From Pseudolabrys sp. (GTDB lineage: Bacteria > Pseudomonadota > Alphaproteobacteria > Rhizobiales > Xanthobacteraceae): 64,000 bases of DNA. Of this stretch, positions 19,524 to 29,824 are shown piece after piece. The notes under the pieces are model-generated. The model made no database searches and was not told where the DNA came from. It was given only the letters and a program-made list of their open reading frames with translations. Location: NCBI GenBank assembly GCA_022843325.1, contig JALHNV010000001.1, forward strand, positions 62,001 through 126,000, written 5' to 3'. Position numbers and translations under genes: made by a program. Each line of letters starts with the position of its first letter. Position 1 is the stretch's first letter.

Positions 19524-22500
19524 ATGACCAACTTCACCTTCCTCGCAGCCGAATTCCCTGCCGTGCACGAGGCAGCGGTGGAGGCGGAACGTCAGGCCAG
19601 CGTGTCGCCGACAGCGGCGGCATTCTTCGCCGGCAAGGCGGTCGAGATCGCGGTGAAATGGGCCTTCCGCGCCGACCCAAATTTGAAGCTGCCTTATCAG
19701 GACAATATTGCCGCACTCTTGCACGAGCCAAGCTTCCGTCGCGCCGCGGGCGAAGCCGTGTTCGCCAAGGCCAAATACATCAACTCGCTGCGCAACCGCG
19801 CGGTGCACGAGGAGAAGAAGACGAGCCCCGGCGACGCCGTCGGAGCCGTCAAGGAGCTGTTTCACGTCTGCTTCTGGTTTGCCCGCACCTATGCGCGCAA
19901 GGGCAAGCCTGCCGATGGTCTCGTCTTCGATCCTGCGGTGCTGTCGCGCCGTGACGATGTCCTGAAACGGACCTTCGACTATGTGAAGGCGCAGCAGGCC
20001 GAACTGGAAGCCAAGAACGGCGAACTGGCCAGATTGCTCGCCGACCAGAAGACCCTCGACGATGAGCTGAAACAACTCCGTGCCCAGGTTGCCGCGGCGC
20101 GCAAGGCGGCCGAAGCACAGCCCGACGCCCACAACTACAACGAGGCCGAGACCCGCGACCGCTATATCGACCTGCTGTTGCGCGAGGCCGGCTGGACGCT
20201 CGACAAGCCGGACGATCTCGAATTTCGGGTCGAACGTATGCCGAACAATGAGGGCGTCGGCTTTGTCGATTACGTGCTGTGGGGCGCTGACGGCAAGCCT
20301 CTCGGCATTGTCGAAGCCAAGCGCACCCGCAAGGATGCGCGGCAAGGCCAGCAGCAGGCGAAGCTGTACGCCGATTGCCTGGAGGCGCGCTACGGCCAGC
20401 GCCCGGTCATCTTCTATTCCAATGGTTACGAGCACTGGATCTGGGACGACACGCGTTACCCGCCACGCCAGATCGGCGGCTTCTATAAGCGCGACGAGCT
20501 GGAGCTTCTGATCCAGCGCCGCGCCGGCCGGAAGACTTTGGCCGAGACCAGGATCAATACAGCGATAGCCGGGCACAAGCGGCCCTATCAGCAGCGCGCC
20601 ATCCGCTCCATTGTGAAGCATTTCGAGCAGGACGGCGAGCGCAAGGCGCTACTTGTTATGGCGACTGGCTCGGGCAAACGCGGACGGTGATCGCGCTGGC
20701 CGACCTGTTAATGCGGGCCGGCTGGGTTAAGCGCGTGCTGTTCCTCGCCGACCGCGTCGCGCTGGTGAATCAGGCCGCCGGCGCCTTCAAAGCCCATCTA
20801 CCGGATTCGGCGCCGGTCAATCTGGTTACGGAGCGGACCAGCGAGGGGCGCGTCTTTCTCTCGACCTACCCGACGATGATGAACCTGATCGACGGCAAGC
20901 AGGAGGGCCAAGTCAAATTCGGCCCCGGCCATTTCGATCTGATCGTGATCGACGAGGCGCATCGCTCGGTCTACCAACGCTTCCGCGCCATCTTCGAGTA
21001 CTTCGATTCTTTCCTGGTGGGGCTGACGGCGACGCCGAAAGACGAAGTCGACAAGAACACCTATTCGCTGTTCGACCTCGAAGACGGCGTGCCGACCGAC
21101 GCCTATTCGCTCGACGAAGCGATCGCCGACGGCGTCCTGGTGCCGCCGAAGGCGACCTCGGTGCCGCTGAAGATCGTCCGTTCCGGCCTGCGCTACGATG
21201 ACCTGACTGCTGAGGAAAAAGACCAATGGGACATGCTGGAATGGGGCGAAGAGGAAATCCCCGACAGCGTCGATGCCGCGGAGGTCAACAAACGGCTGTT
21301 CAATGAAGATACCGTTGATCTGGTGATCGCCCATTTGATGACCCATGGGGTCAAGGTCGAGGGCGGCGACCGGCTCGGCAAGACCATCGTTTTTGCGAAG
21401 AACCAAGCGCATGCCTTGTATATCGAAGAACGGTTCAGTGCCGCCTACCCCAACCTCGCGGGACATTTCGCCCGCGTCATCACCCATCAGACCGGGGCCT
21501 ATGCGCAGACCCTGATCGACGACTTCTCGAAGAAGGCGAAAGCGCCACACATCGCTATCTCGGTCGACATGCTAGATACCGGCATCGACGTGCCGGAGGT
21601 CGTGAACCTCGTCTTCTTTAAACAGGTTCGTTCCAAGACCAAGTTCTGGCAGATGATGGGGCGCGGCACTCGCCTCTGCGAAGATCTGTTCGGACCCGGC
21701 CAGGACAAGGAGTTTTTCCGCGTCTTCGACTACTGCCAGAACCTCGAATTCTTCGGCGCCAACCCGGAGATGAAAGACGCCAGCACTGCTAAGTCGCTGT
21801 CGACGCGGCTGTTCGCGGCCCGGCTCGATCTGGTGCGTGCGCTCGACGAGAAGCACGCCAAGCCCGGGGGCTTTGCTGCCGGCGAACAGGCGCCTGACGG
21901 CGACGCCCCCCCCGAGCGAGGACGACATCCGCGCCGACGCGTTGAAGACGCTTCAAGAGGTGGTCGCCGGGCTCAACCGCGACAACTTCATCGTCCGCCA
22001 GCATCGCCGCGCGGTCGAGAAATATGAAAAGCCGGAAGCGTGGAAGACCCTCGACAACGAGACCCGCGACGAGCTGCTCGACGAGATCGCACCGTTGCCC
22101 TCGGCCAGGGGATTCGGCACCGAAGAGGCCAAGCGTTTCGACTTGCTGATGTTCTCGCTGCAACTGGCCCTGTTAAAAGGGTCGAAGCGTTTCGGGGCGT
22201 TGAAAAAGCAGCTTATGGAGATCGCCGCGGCACTGGAGAGCCAGACTGGCATTCCATCGATCGCGCACCAGGCCGAGCTGCTTGAGGAGATCCAGACCGA
22301 CCAATGGTGGGAAGGCGTAACCGTCCCGATCCTCGAATTTATCCGGTTACGCCTGCGAGATCTCGTGCAGCACATCGAGAAATCAAAGAAGGCGGTGGTC
22401 TTTTCAAATTTTGCCGACGAAATCGGCGAAGGTGTCGAGCACGAGCTGCCTCAGGTCGGCGAGGCGGACTTTGCCCGCTTCAAAGCCAAGGCCCGGCATT

Positions 22501-22937
22501 TCCTGAAAGCACACGAGGATCACATCGTGCTGCACAAACTGCGGCAGGGCCGCCCATTGACGCCAACCGACCTCGGCGAGCTTGAAAAGATGTTGCTCGA
22601 CGCCGGCATCGGAGAACCCGACGACATCACGCGGGCGCGGGAGGCAAGCCAGGGATTTGGGCGATTCGTGCGCTCGCTGATCGGGCTCGATCGCACAGCG
22701 GTCCAGGAAGCCTTCGGAGATTTCCTCTCCAGCGGTAGCGCTACGGCCGCGCAGATCGAATTCATCAACATGGTTGTCGAGCAACTCACCGATCAGGGCA
22801 TCATGGCGCCGGAGTTGCTCTACGCGTCACCGTTCACGGATATTGCCCCGACCGGGCCCGAGGCCGTGTTCGGTGATGAAAGAGCCAATACGCTTTTTGA
22901 GCGGATTCAGTCGTTCAACAAGAGCGCGGTTGCCTAG
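19524..22937 (+). pseudogene. hsdR: type I restriction endonuclease subunit, two frameshifts
   Basis: Three overlapping ORFs: DUF4145-like + GIVEAKRTRKD; helicase VIDEAHRSVYQRF and MMGRGTRLCEDLFGPGQDK; C-terminal region. Breaks at 20676-20680 and 21906-21913. Confidence 0.88.
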
Positions 22938-23009
22938 TGATTTTCCTGCCTGCCTAAACATGTCTTATCCGGTCGGCTCGTTAACGGCGGCAAACCATCG
23001 TTCTTGCCG

Positions 23010-24251
23010 CTACTCGGCAGCCTCCTGCAACTTCTCCGCCGCGCCCTTGGTGGCGATCGCGCCCGCGCTGCGCCACTCATCTAACTGGTCCGCCCACACC
23101 TGCATCATCGCACGACGCTCATCCCAGTACTCAGCTGCGTGAGTGTACGCCCGTCGAACGGAATTCTGTTCTTGGTGAGCCAACTGCCGCTCGATCGCGT
23201 CGGCGTTCCACTGACCCATTTCATTGAGTTGGACTGCTGCGGTAGACCGAAACCCATGGGCAGTCACATCGTCTTTGCCGTAACCAAGCCGGCGTAGAGC
23301 CGCATTCAATGTGTTTTCCGAAATCGGTCTCGCGAAACTTCGCACGGACGGAAATAGGAACCGGCCGGCGCCAGTGATAGTTTGAAGGCTCCGCAAGATC
23401 GCAATGGATTGTCGCGCTAGCGGGACTCGATGAGGTAGCCTCATCTTCATTTTCTCGGCTGGGATGCGCCACTCCGCAGCGTCCAGATCGATTTCGGCCC
23501 ACTCTGCATGTCGCAGTTCTCCAGGGCGGACAAATACGAATGGCGCAAGCCTCAGCGCTGCCAAGGTCGCTGGATGACCGTCGTATCCGTCAATGGCTCG
23601 CAACAGCGCACCGATGGCCGCCGGATCCGTGACTGCGGACCGATGCTTCACCTTCGGCGCGGTAAGTGCCCCCCGGAGATCGGTCGAAGGGTCCCGCTCC
23701 GCGCGACCAGTCGCAATGGCGTATCGAAATACTTGGCCACATGTGCTTCGGAGGCGACGCGCCGTTTCGTAGCGCCCCCGCGCTTCGACACGACGCAGGG
23801 CGCTCAGGAGTTCGGGCGGACCGATTTCAGTGAGCGGCCGCTCTCCGATAACGGGATAGGCCAGTTCAAGAAGCCACTTTGTCTTGTTGAGTGTCGCCTC
23901 GGCTCGGCCTTCGCGCCGGAGCTTGTCGAGCCATTCGTCTCCTACGGCCCGGAATGTATTTTTGTGTGCAATCTCCGAGGCGATCTTGTCGAGCTTCCGC
24001 TGGGCGGCCGGATCTGTGCCGCTAGCAATCTGCTTTTTAGCTTTGTCTTTTTTCGCGCGCGCTTCGGCAAGAGAGACCGTAGGATAGACGCCAAAGGCCA
24101 AAGTGCCTCGCTTCCCAAGCCAGCGATAATCCATCCGCCAGTAGCGGGCGCCATCGGGTCGGACGAGCAGATACAGCCCTCCGCCGTCCGAGAGCTTGTA
24201 GGGCGCTTCCCGCGGTTTCGCTGTCCGAACGGCCAAATCAGTCAACGGCAT
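23010..24251 (-). CDS. P4-type tyrosine integrase (DUF4102 N terminus)
   Basis: MPLTDLAVRTAKPREAPYKLSDGGGLYLLVRPDGARYWRMDYRWLGKRGTLAFGVYPTVSLAEAR; C-terminal HGFRSTAAVQLNE and YTHAAEYWDERRAMM. Confidence 0.93.
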   Translation of the reverse strand: MPLTDLAVRTAKPREAPYKLSDGGGLYLLVRPDGARYWRMDYRWLGKRGTLAFGVYPTVSLAEARAKKDKAKKQIASGTDPAAQRKLDKIASEIAHKNTFRAVGDEWLDKLRREGRAEATLNKTKWLLELAYPVIGERPLTEIGPPELLSALRRVEARGRYETARRLRSTCGQVFRYAIATGRAERDPSTDLRGALTAPKVKHRSAVTDPAAIGALLRAIDGYDGHPATLAALRLAPFVFVRPGELRHAEWAEIDLDAAEWRIPAEKMKMRLPHRVPLARQSIAILRSLQTITGAGRFLFPSVRSFARPISENTLNAALRRLGYGKDDVTAHGFRSTAAVQLNEMGQWNADAIERQLAHQEQNSVRRAYTHAAEYWDERRAMMQVWADQLDEWRSAGAIATKGAAEKLQEAAE

Positions 24252-24305
24252 GACGGTATCTCATCCCTGACGGTACACGGCGGTACCGTCACTTGTACCG
24301 TCAGG
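24251..24305. promoter_or_regulatory. cluster of four TGACGGTA half-sites including a 12-bp inverted repeat upstream of the integrase
   Basis: TGACGGTA at 24251 and 24268; TACCGTCA at 24284 and 24296; cctgacggtaca (24266-24277) / tgtaccgtcagg (24294-24305). Confidence 0.7.
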
Positions 24306-24412
24306 ATCGCTGGATGCCAATGGATCGACGTGGACTACGTCGGACAAATAGGCTTATTATTCAAGGAAATAGCAAAGAGAAAAGATTGTGCTGGACTGGG
24401 GTGGACGGTAAA

Positions 24413-24488
24413 TGGTGCCCAGGGCCGGAATCGAACCAGCGACACTGCGATTTTCAATCGCATGCTCTACCAACTGAGCTACCTGGGC
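24413..24488 (-). tRNA. tRNA-Phe (anticodon GAA), CCA encoded
   Basis: Reverse complement GCCCAGGTAGCTCAGTTGGTAGAGCATGCGATTGAAAATCGCAGTGTCGCTGGTTCGATTCCGGCCCTGGGCACCA folds as a cloverleaf. Confidence 0.97.
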
Positions 24489-24696
24489 GCCGAGTGACGA
24501 ACGGCATGCCGCTCGCGGACTTCACGCGGCCCCGTTGGCGGGGGCGCGTCCCGAACCGCGCCGCCCCGAGGGGACAGCCGGTCCAAGTGGGCGCGTTATA
24601 AAGGGTCGATTCCGGGCTGTCCAGAACGCGCAACGGCTTCAATAATCTGGCGGTTTCCGGCCGGACGGCGGCGGAACCCGGCCTGCCCGGCGCCGC

Positions 24697-25284
24697 TCAG
24701 GCGTCGAGGCCCAGTGCGGCGCGAAACCGCTGCTTCAGCGCCACGCCATCGCGCAGCGGCAGCACCCGCGGCGGGTCGTCGGCGGCGATCTGGACCCGGG
24801 CGAACAGCGTCTCGCTGAAACAGGTCAGCCGCCCGGCCAGATCGGCCAGGCCCGCCTCGTCGCGCACGTCGAGGCAGGTGCCGATTCCGCAGGCTTCCGC
24901 GACGCCAATCAGGTCGGCGCCGGTCTGCGTATGGCTCGGTTGCATGCCGGTTTCGCCATAGACGCCGTTGTCGAACACGATGATCGCGAGGTTGGCCGGC
25001 TTCTGCAGGCCGATGGTGGCAAGCGCACCCAGCCCCATCAGCATCTCGCCATCGCCGGCGACGACGGCGACGCGTTTGGCCGGCTGCGCCAGCGCCAGGC
25101 CGAGCCCGATCATGGCGGCGCCGCCCATGGCGCCCCACAGATAGAAATTACGATCGTTGTCGCCGGCGGCGGCCAGATCCCAGGCCGTCGAGCCAAGGCC
25201 CGGCACGACCAGCAGGTCGTCGCCGCGGCCGGCGAGCAGCGTCGCCATCGCGGCGCGGCGTTCCAGTTTGGGGGCGGGGCTCAT
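24697..25284 (-). CDS. TPP-dependent decarboxylase C-terminal/beta subunit (sulfo-/phosphonopyruvate decarboxylase-like)
   Basis: WGAMGGAAMIGLGLALAQPAKRVAVVAGDGEMLMGLGALATIG...DNGVYGETG: TPP-binding GDGE motif. Confidence 0.8.
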   Translation of the reverse strand: MSPAPKLERRAAMATLLAGRGDDLLVVPGLGSTAWDLAAAGDNDRNFYLWGAMGGAAMIGLGLALAQPAKRVAVVAGDGEMLMGLGALATIGLQKPANLAIIVFDNGVYGETGMQPSHTQTGADLIGVAEACGIGTCLDVRDEAGLADLAGRLTCFSETLFARVQIAADDPPRVLPLRDGVALKQRFRAALGLDA

Positions 25285-25808
25285 TTGGTCCACACCTTCT
25301 TGCCGATCAGTTCCTGCGACAGGATCAGCGCGACAATGCGCTCGTCGCCAAAAGCCTGTTGCACGGCGCGTTCGGCGAGGCCCTCGACCTCGTCCGGCGT
25401 GCGGGCGCGGTAGATCTCGGCCTCGCACAGCTTCAGCACCGGCTCGACGATGGAGCCCATCGGCTCCTGCCAGGGATTGAACTCCTCCCATTCGCCGCGC
25501 ATCGTGATCAGCATCAGCATCGGAAACCGGCAGGTGCGCGGCAGCGACAGCATATTGATGCAGTTGCCGACGCCGCTCGACTGCATCAGCAGCGCGGCGC
25601 GCTCACCGCCGAGCCAGGCGCCGGCGGCCAGCGCCACGCCCTCCTCCTCGGTGGTCAGCACCACGTCGCGCATGTCGGGGTCGGCACGGCAGCGGTCGAT
25701 CAGCCGGGCATGACCGGCATCCGGCACATAGCCGACCTGGCGAATACCGGCTCGCTTAAAGGTATCGAAGAGTTTGTCGGGCCACACGGGCAAAGCAGAG
25801 GCGTTCAC
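25281..25808 (-). CDS. TPP-dependent decarboxylase N-terminal/alpha subunit (sulfo-/phosphonopyruvate decarboxylase-like)
   Basis: FKRAGIRQVGYVPDAGHARLIDRC...TTEEEGVALAAGAWLGGERAALLMQSSGVGNCINML; 4-bp overlap with beta gene. Confidence 0.8.
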   Translation of the reverse strand: MNASALPVWPDKLFDTFKRAGIRQVGYVPDAGHARLIDRCRADPDMRDVVLTTEEEGVALAAGAWLGGERAALLMQSSGVGNCINMLSLPRTCRFPMLMLITMRGEWEEFNPWQEPMGSIVEPVLKLCEAEIYRARTPDEVEGLAERAVQQAFGDERIVALILSQELIGKKVWTK

Positions 25809-26014
25809 GAGCGGTCGCCCTCGCCCGGCTCGGCCGGACGCTCGCCGTCCTCGTCTTCATCCTCCGTCACCGGCACCGCGTAGACACCGGTCAGCCAGCG
25901 GTTGAGATCGATGTCGGCGCAGCGCTTGGAGCAGAACGGCTTGAACGCCGCGTCCATCGGCTTGCGGCAGATCGGACAGGGGGCGGCGGAAATCTTGCGG
26001 TCGATCTGGTTCAT
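25805..26014 (-). CDS. yacG: DNA gyrase inhibitor YacG (zinc-binding)
   Basis: CPICRKPMDAAFKPFCSKRCADIDLNRWLTGVYAVPV. Confidence 0.92.
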   Translation of the reverse strand: MNQIDRKISAAPCPICRKPMDAAFKPFCSKRCADIDLNRWLTGVYAVPVTEDEDEDGERPAEPGEGDRS

Positions 26015-26174
26015 GAGCTTGCCCGTTGGGACGGCGCGAACGGCAGCAAATCCATAACGCAGCCGCGCGTCGGCGCCAAACGCTCCGGCAGGGAACCCAC
26101 TTGACTCATGAGTTGCGCATTCCATAATCTCAATCAAGGGTAGCATTTCCATTGCAGCCGCAGAGGACGCCGCC

Positions 26175-27569
26175 ATGCCTGGGTCCCTCTCCCGCCTCGT
26201 CGCCGCGCTTTGCGCCCTGGTGGCCGCTGGCCATGCCGCCGCCGCGCAAGACATCAAGGGCCGGCAGTACACGCCGCCGAATTACGTGTTCAGCCCCTTC
26301 GTGCCGAAGGACATCGTCACCCACGACGTCGGCGCCATCGGCTTCCAGCCCTTCGTCGACATCCTGGCCTGGGAGACCTTCATCGCGCTGAACTGGCCGG
26401 TGCCGACGCCGATCGTTCAACGCGGCGTGCCCGACCCGCAGAACATCATCGGCGGCTTTCTCACGGGCGGCGGCGAAGGCGGCAAACCGTCGTCGATGCC
26501 GGTCGGGCCCGTGGTGTGGGAGACTTTCAAGGACACCAACGACATCTACCTGAACCCGCCGGTGCGGCCGACGTCGTTCGACACGCCGGAGTCCATTCCG
26601 CCGGCCTGCAAGGGCATCGCCACCGCCAATCCGGCAGCCGCGCGGCGCACGCTGGCGCTGACATCGAAATTCGGCGAGATCGTCAGCAGCGTCATCCAGG
26701 CCGACGGCAACCGGCTGGTCGATCAGAACCGCATGAACGTCTGGTACGAGATCAAGCTCAACCGCGTCTATTACGACTACGTGGTGGCGAACGGCTTCTA
26801 CAACAGCGCCAACCAGAAGGGTAAGACCATCGCCTTTCCGGTGTCGTCGAACAGCACGGCGCGCGACGCCACCATCAAGGTCAAGGCGGCGTGGAAAGTC
26901 ATCGGCCTGCTCGGCAGCCGCCAGCCCGACGATCCGGCGAAGTTCTACACCACCGAAGCACTGACCATCGATCCCACGACCGGTCAATGCAGCAAGCAAC
27001 TGCTCGGCCTCGTGGGACTGCACATCGTGATGAAGACCGCGCAACTGCCGCAATGGCTGTGGGCGACGTTCGAGCATGTCGACAACGCGCCCGACCAGGC
27101 GACCGGGCCGGTCTCCGGCAAGAAGTACAATTTCTTCGGCGCCGACTGCGCCGGCTGTCCGCTCAACCAGGCGCCGGGCAAAGGCAGCCAGTTTCCGACC
27201 CAAGTGGTGCGCGTGATCCCGGTCAACAATGTTGCGGCGTCCAACAACACGCTGTACCAGACCGCGCTGAAGACGCTGCGGCCCGACAATGTCTGGCAGT
27301 ATTATCAACTGGTCGACGCGCAGTGGGGCGCGTCGCCAAAGCCGATCGGCCAACCGAACCAGCCGAAATTCCTCGCCAACACCACGCTGGAAACCTATCT
27401 GCAGCAACCGGTGGCGCCGAACGGCTGCATCAATTGCCACGGCATGTATGCCGGCTCGACCGATCTCGATTTCCAGCTGCAGGGCGCCTATCCGCAGGGC
27501 GCCAATACGATGAAGGGGCTGGCGGCGATCTTCCGGCTCGAGGGCGTCGGGACACCGCGGGGCAAGTAG
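26175..27569 (+). CDS. secreted c-type cytochrome-like protein
   Basis: 464 aa; signal peptide AALCALVAAGHAAAAQ; single CINCH heme motif near C terminus. Confidence 0.65.
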   Translation: MPGSLSRLVAALCALVAAGHAAAAQDIKGRQYTPPNYVFSPFVPKDIVTHDVGAIGFQPFVDILAWETFIALNWPVPTPIVQRGVPDPQNIIGGFLTGGGEGGKPSSMPVGPVVWETFKDTNDIYLNPPVRPTSFDTPESIPPACKGIATANPAAARRTLALTSKFGEIVSSVIQADGNRLVDQNRMNVWYEIKLNRVYYDYVVANGFYNSANQKGKTIAFPVSSNSTARDATIKVKAAWKVIGLLGSRQPDDPAKFYTTEALTIDPTTGQCSKQLLGLVGLHIVMKTAQLPQWLWATFEHVDNAPDQATGPVSGKKYNFFGADCAGCPLNQAPGKGSQFPTQVVRVIPVNNVAASNNTLYQTALKTLRPDNVWQYYQLVDAQWGASPKPIGQPNQPKFLANTTLETYLQQPVAPNGCINCHGMYAGSTDLDFQLQGAYPQGANTMKGLAAIFRLEGVGTPRGK

Positions 27570-27581
27570 CGCCATGGCGCG

Positions 27582-29090
27582 CTAATCCCGCCGCGCATCC
27601 ATCGTCCGCAGCTCGGTCTTGAGAATCTTGCCGTAATTGTTCTTCGGCAGCGCATCGACAAAGACATAGTCCTTCGGACGCTTGAAGCGGGCGATGCGGT
27701 CGAGGCACAGCGCGTCCAGTTCAGGGGCGCCGGCGTCGCCCACCACATAGGCCACCACGATCTCGCCCCACTCCCGGTCCGGCCGGCCGATCACCGACAC
27801 CTCGCGCACGCGCGTGTGCGTCAGCAGCACCTCCTCGACCTCGCGCGGATAAATGTTGGCGCCGCCTGAAATGATCAGGTCCTTGGAACGGTCCTTGAGA
27901 TGCAGATAGCCGTCGGCATCGAAGGCGCCGACATCGCCGGTGTGCAGCCAGCCGCCGCGCAAGGCCGCCGCGCTGGCGTCGTCGTTGCACCAGTAGCCGG
28001 GCATGACGACATCGCCGCGACAGAGAATTTCGCCAGTCTCGCCGGCGCCAAGCGGCCGGTCCTGCGCATCGGCCACCATCACCTCGACACCGGCGAAAGG
28101 CCGACCGGCGGACGCCAGCCGCTCGCGCCAGCGGGGATGATGGCGATCGGCAATATCGTGCTTCGACAGCGTCGAGATCGTCATCGGCGATTCGCCCTGC
28201 CCGTAGATCTGCGCCAGCCGCGGCCCAAAGCGATCGAGCGCGGCGAGCGCGTCCTCGACATACATCGGCGCGCCGCCCCAGATCAGCGTGCGGATGTTGT
28301 CGGCCACGCAATCGGCCGGGCATTCGACCAGCCGCTTGATCATGGTCGGCGCCGCGAACATCGAGGCGCGCGGCCAAGCCCTGAAAAGGCCGAACACCTC
28401 CTCCGGCTCGAAGCCGCCCGACTCCGGCACCACCTGCACGCCGAGCCGCGCCACATGCGCCATGATGTAGAGCCCGGAGCCGTGGCTCATCGGCGCCGCG
28501 TGCATGATCGCGTCACCCGGCGCCACCGGATCGACCTCGGCGGCATAGGCCAGGCTCGCCGCCGCCAGATTGCGGTGTGTCAGCATCGCGCCCTTCGGCC
28601 GGCCGGTGGTGCCGGAGGTGTAGAACAGCCAGGCCAGATCGTCCGGCGCGCACGGCGTCACGGCGATGGCGTGAGTAGCAAACAGCGCCTCGTAATCGGT
28701 GCTGCCGATGACGATCAGCCGCTCGAGGCTCGCCGGCGCATGCGGCGCGATGACGGCGTCGAGCCCGGGCGAGGCAAAGCAGACGCGCGCGCCGGATTGC
28801 TCCAGAATGTAGCCCAGTTCAGCGCCGTGCAGCTTTGCGTTGGCCGGCACGGCAGCGAGCCCGGCATGCCAGATGCCGTAGAGCAGCGCGATGTAGTCGG
28901 GACAGTTCTTGGCAACGAGGGCGACACGATCGCCGGGTTGAAGCCTCAGCCGGTCGCGCAGCCCGCCGGCGAGGCGCGCGGCCCGCGAGGCAAGATCACC
29001 ATAGCGCGCGACGACATGCGGGCCCGACGCAACGGCCGCCAGCCCCGGATGGCTGAGCCCGGCCCGGTGCAGCCACAGCGCCAGGTTCAT
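27582..29090 (-). CDS. AMP-dependent acyl-CoA synthetase/ligase
   Basis: LAWLFYTSGTTGRPKGAMLTHRN, GGWLHTGDVGAFDADGYLHLKDRSKDLIISGGANIYPREVEE. Confidence 0.93.
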   Translation of the reverse strand: MNLALWLHRAGLSHPGLAAVASGPHVVARYGDLASRAARLAGGLRDRLRLQPGDRVALVAKNCPDYIALLYGIWHAGLAAVPANAKLHGAELGYILEQSGARVCFASPGLDAVIAPHAPASLERLIVIGSTDYEALFATHAIAVTPCAPDDLAWLFYTSGTTGRPKGAMLTHRNLAAASLAYAAEVDPVAPGDAIMHAAPMSHGSGLYIMAHVARLGVQVVPESGGFEPEEVFGLFRAWPRASMFAAPTMIKRLVECPADCVADNIRTLIWGGAPMYVEDALAALDRFGPRLAQIYGQGESPMTISTLSKHDIADRHHPRWRERLASAGRPFAGVEVMVADAQDRPLGAGETGEILCRGDVVMPGYWCNDDASAAALRGGWLHTGDVGAFDADGYLHLKDRSKDLIISGGANIYPREVEEVLLTHTRVREVSVIGRPDREWGEIVVAYVVGDAGAPELDALCLDRIARFKRPKDYVFVDALPKNNYGKILKTELRTMDARRD

Positions 29091-29109
29091 GGGCGCCTCC
29101 AGCCGGTTG

Positions 29110-29733
29110 TCAGACCGCGTTCAGCCAGCCAAAGCGGATCGGATAGCCCTCGCCGTCCAGCAGGCTCATGGTCTCGTACAGCGGCAGACCGACCACGTTG
29201 GAATAGGAACCGACCATCTTGACGATGAAGGTGCCGGCGATGCCCTGGGCGGCATAGCCGCCGGCCTTGCCGCGCCATTCGCCGGAGGCGAGATAGGCTT
29301 CAACGTCCTGGGTCGACAGCCGCTTGAAGCGCACCCTTGTCTCGACCAGCCGCTGGCGGAACGCCTCGCGCGGCGTCACCAGACAGATCGAGGTGTAGAC
29401 GCGGTGATTGCGGCCGGACAGCAGGCGCAGGCACTGCGCCGCCTCGTCCAGCAGTTCGGCCTTGGGCAGAATGCGGCGGCCAACCGCCACCACGGTATCG
29501 GCGGCAAGGATGTAGGCGCCGCGCAATTCGTCGTCGAGCTTGACGTTCTCCAGCGCCGCCGCGGCCTTGGAGCGGGCCAGCCGGTTGGCGTAGGCGCGCG
29601 GAATCTCGCCCCGGCGCGGGGTCTCGTCCAGATCGGCGGGCTTGAGCGCGTCGGGCTCGATGCCGGCCTGGTTGATCAGAGCCAGCCGTCGCGGCGAACC
29701 GGAGGCGAGAACGAATTTGGAGCGGCCGATCAT
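29110..29733 (-). CDS. maf: Maf-family nucleotide pyrophosphatase
   Basis: [19 protein letters not shown]...[18 protein letters not shown]...[29 protein letters not shown]. Confidence 0.93.
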   Translation of the reverse strand: MIGRSKFVLASGSPRRLALINQAGIEPDALKPADLDETPRRGEIPRAYANRLARSKAAAALENVKLDDELRGAYILAADTVVAVGRRILPKAELLDEAAQCLRLLSGRNHRVYTSICLVTPREAFRQRLVETRVRFKRLSTQDVEAYLASGEWRGKAGGYAAQGIAGTFIVKMVGSYSNVVGLPLYETMSLLDGEGYPIRFGWLNAV

Positions 29734-29824
29734 CTGCAGGCGGTACCGCGATGGAGGAAACGAAGCAGCGAATGGGCGTGGAAACTAGCGGAACGGGGGT
29801 GCTTTCGCAAACCAGCGGCTTCAT

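Noticed and set aside
8662-24251. A novel anti-phage defence system other than the R-M locus
   Set aside because: No reverse transcriptase, nuclease/NTPase, toxin-antitoxin or CBASS/retron-like pair could be recognised; only type I R-M is supported.
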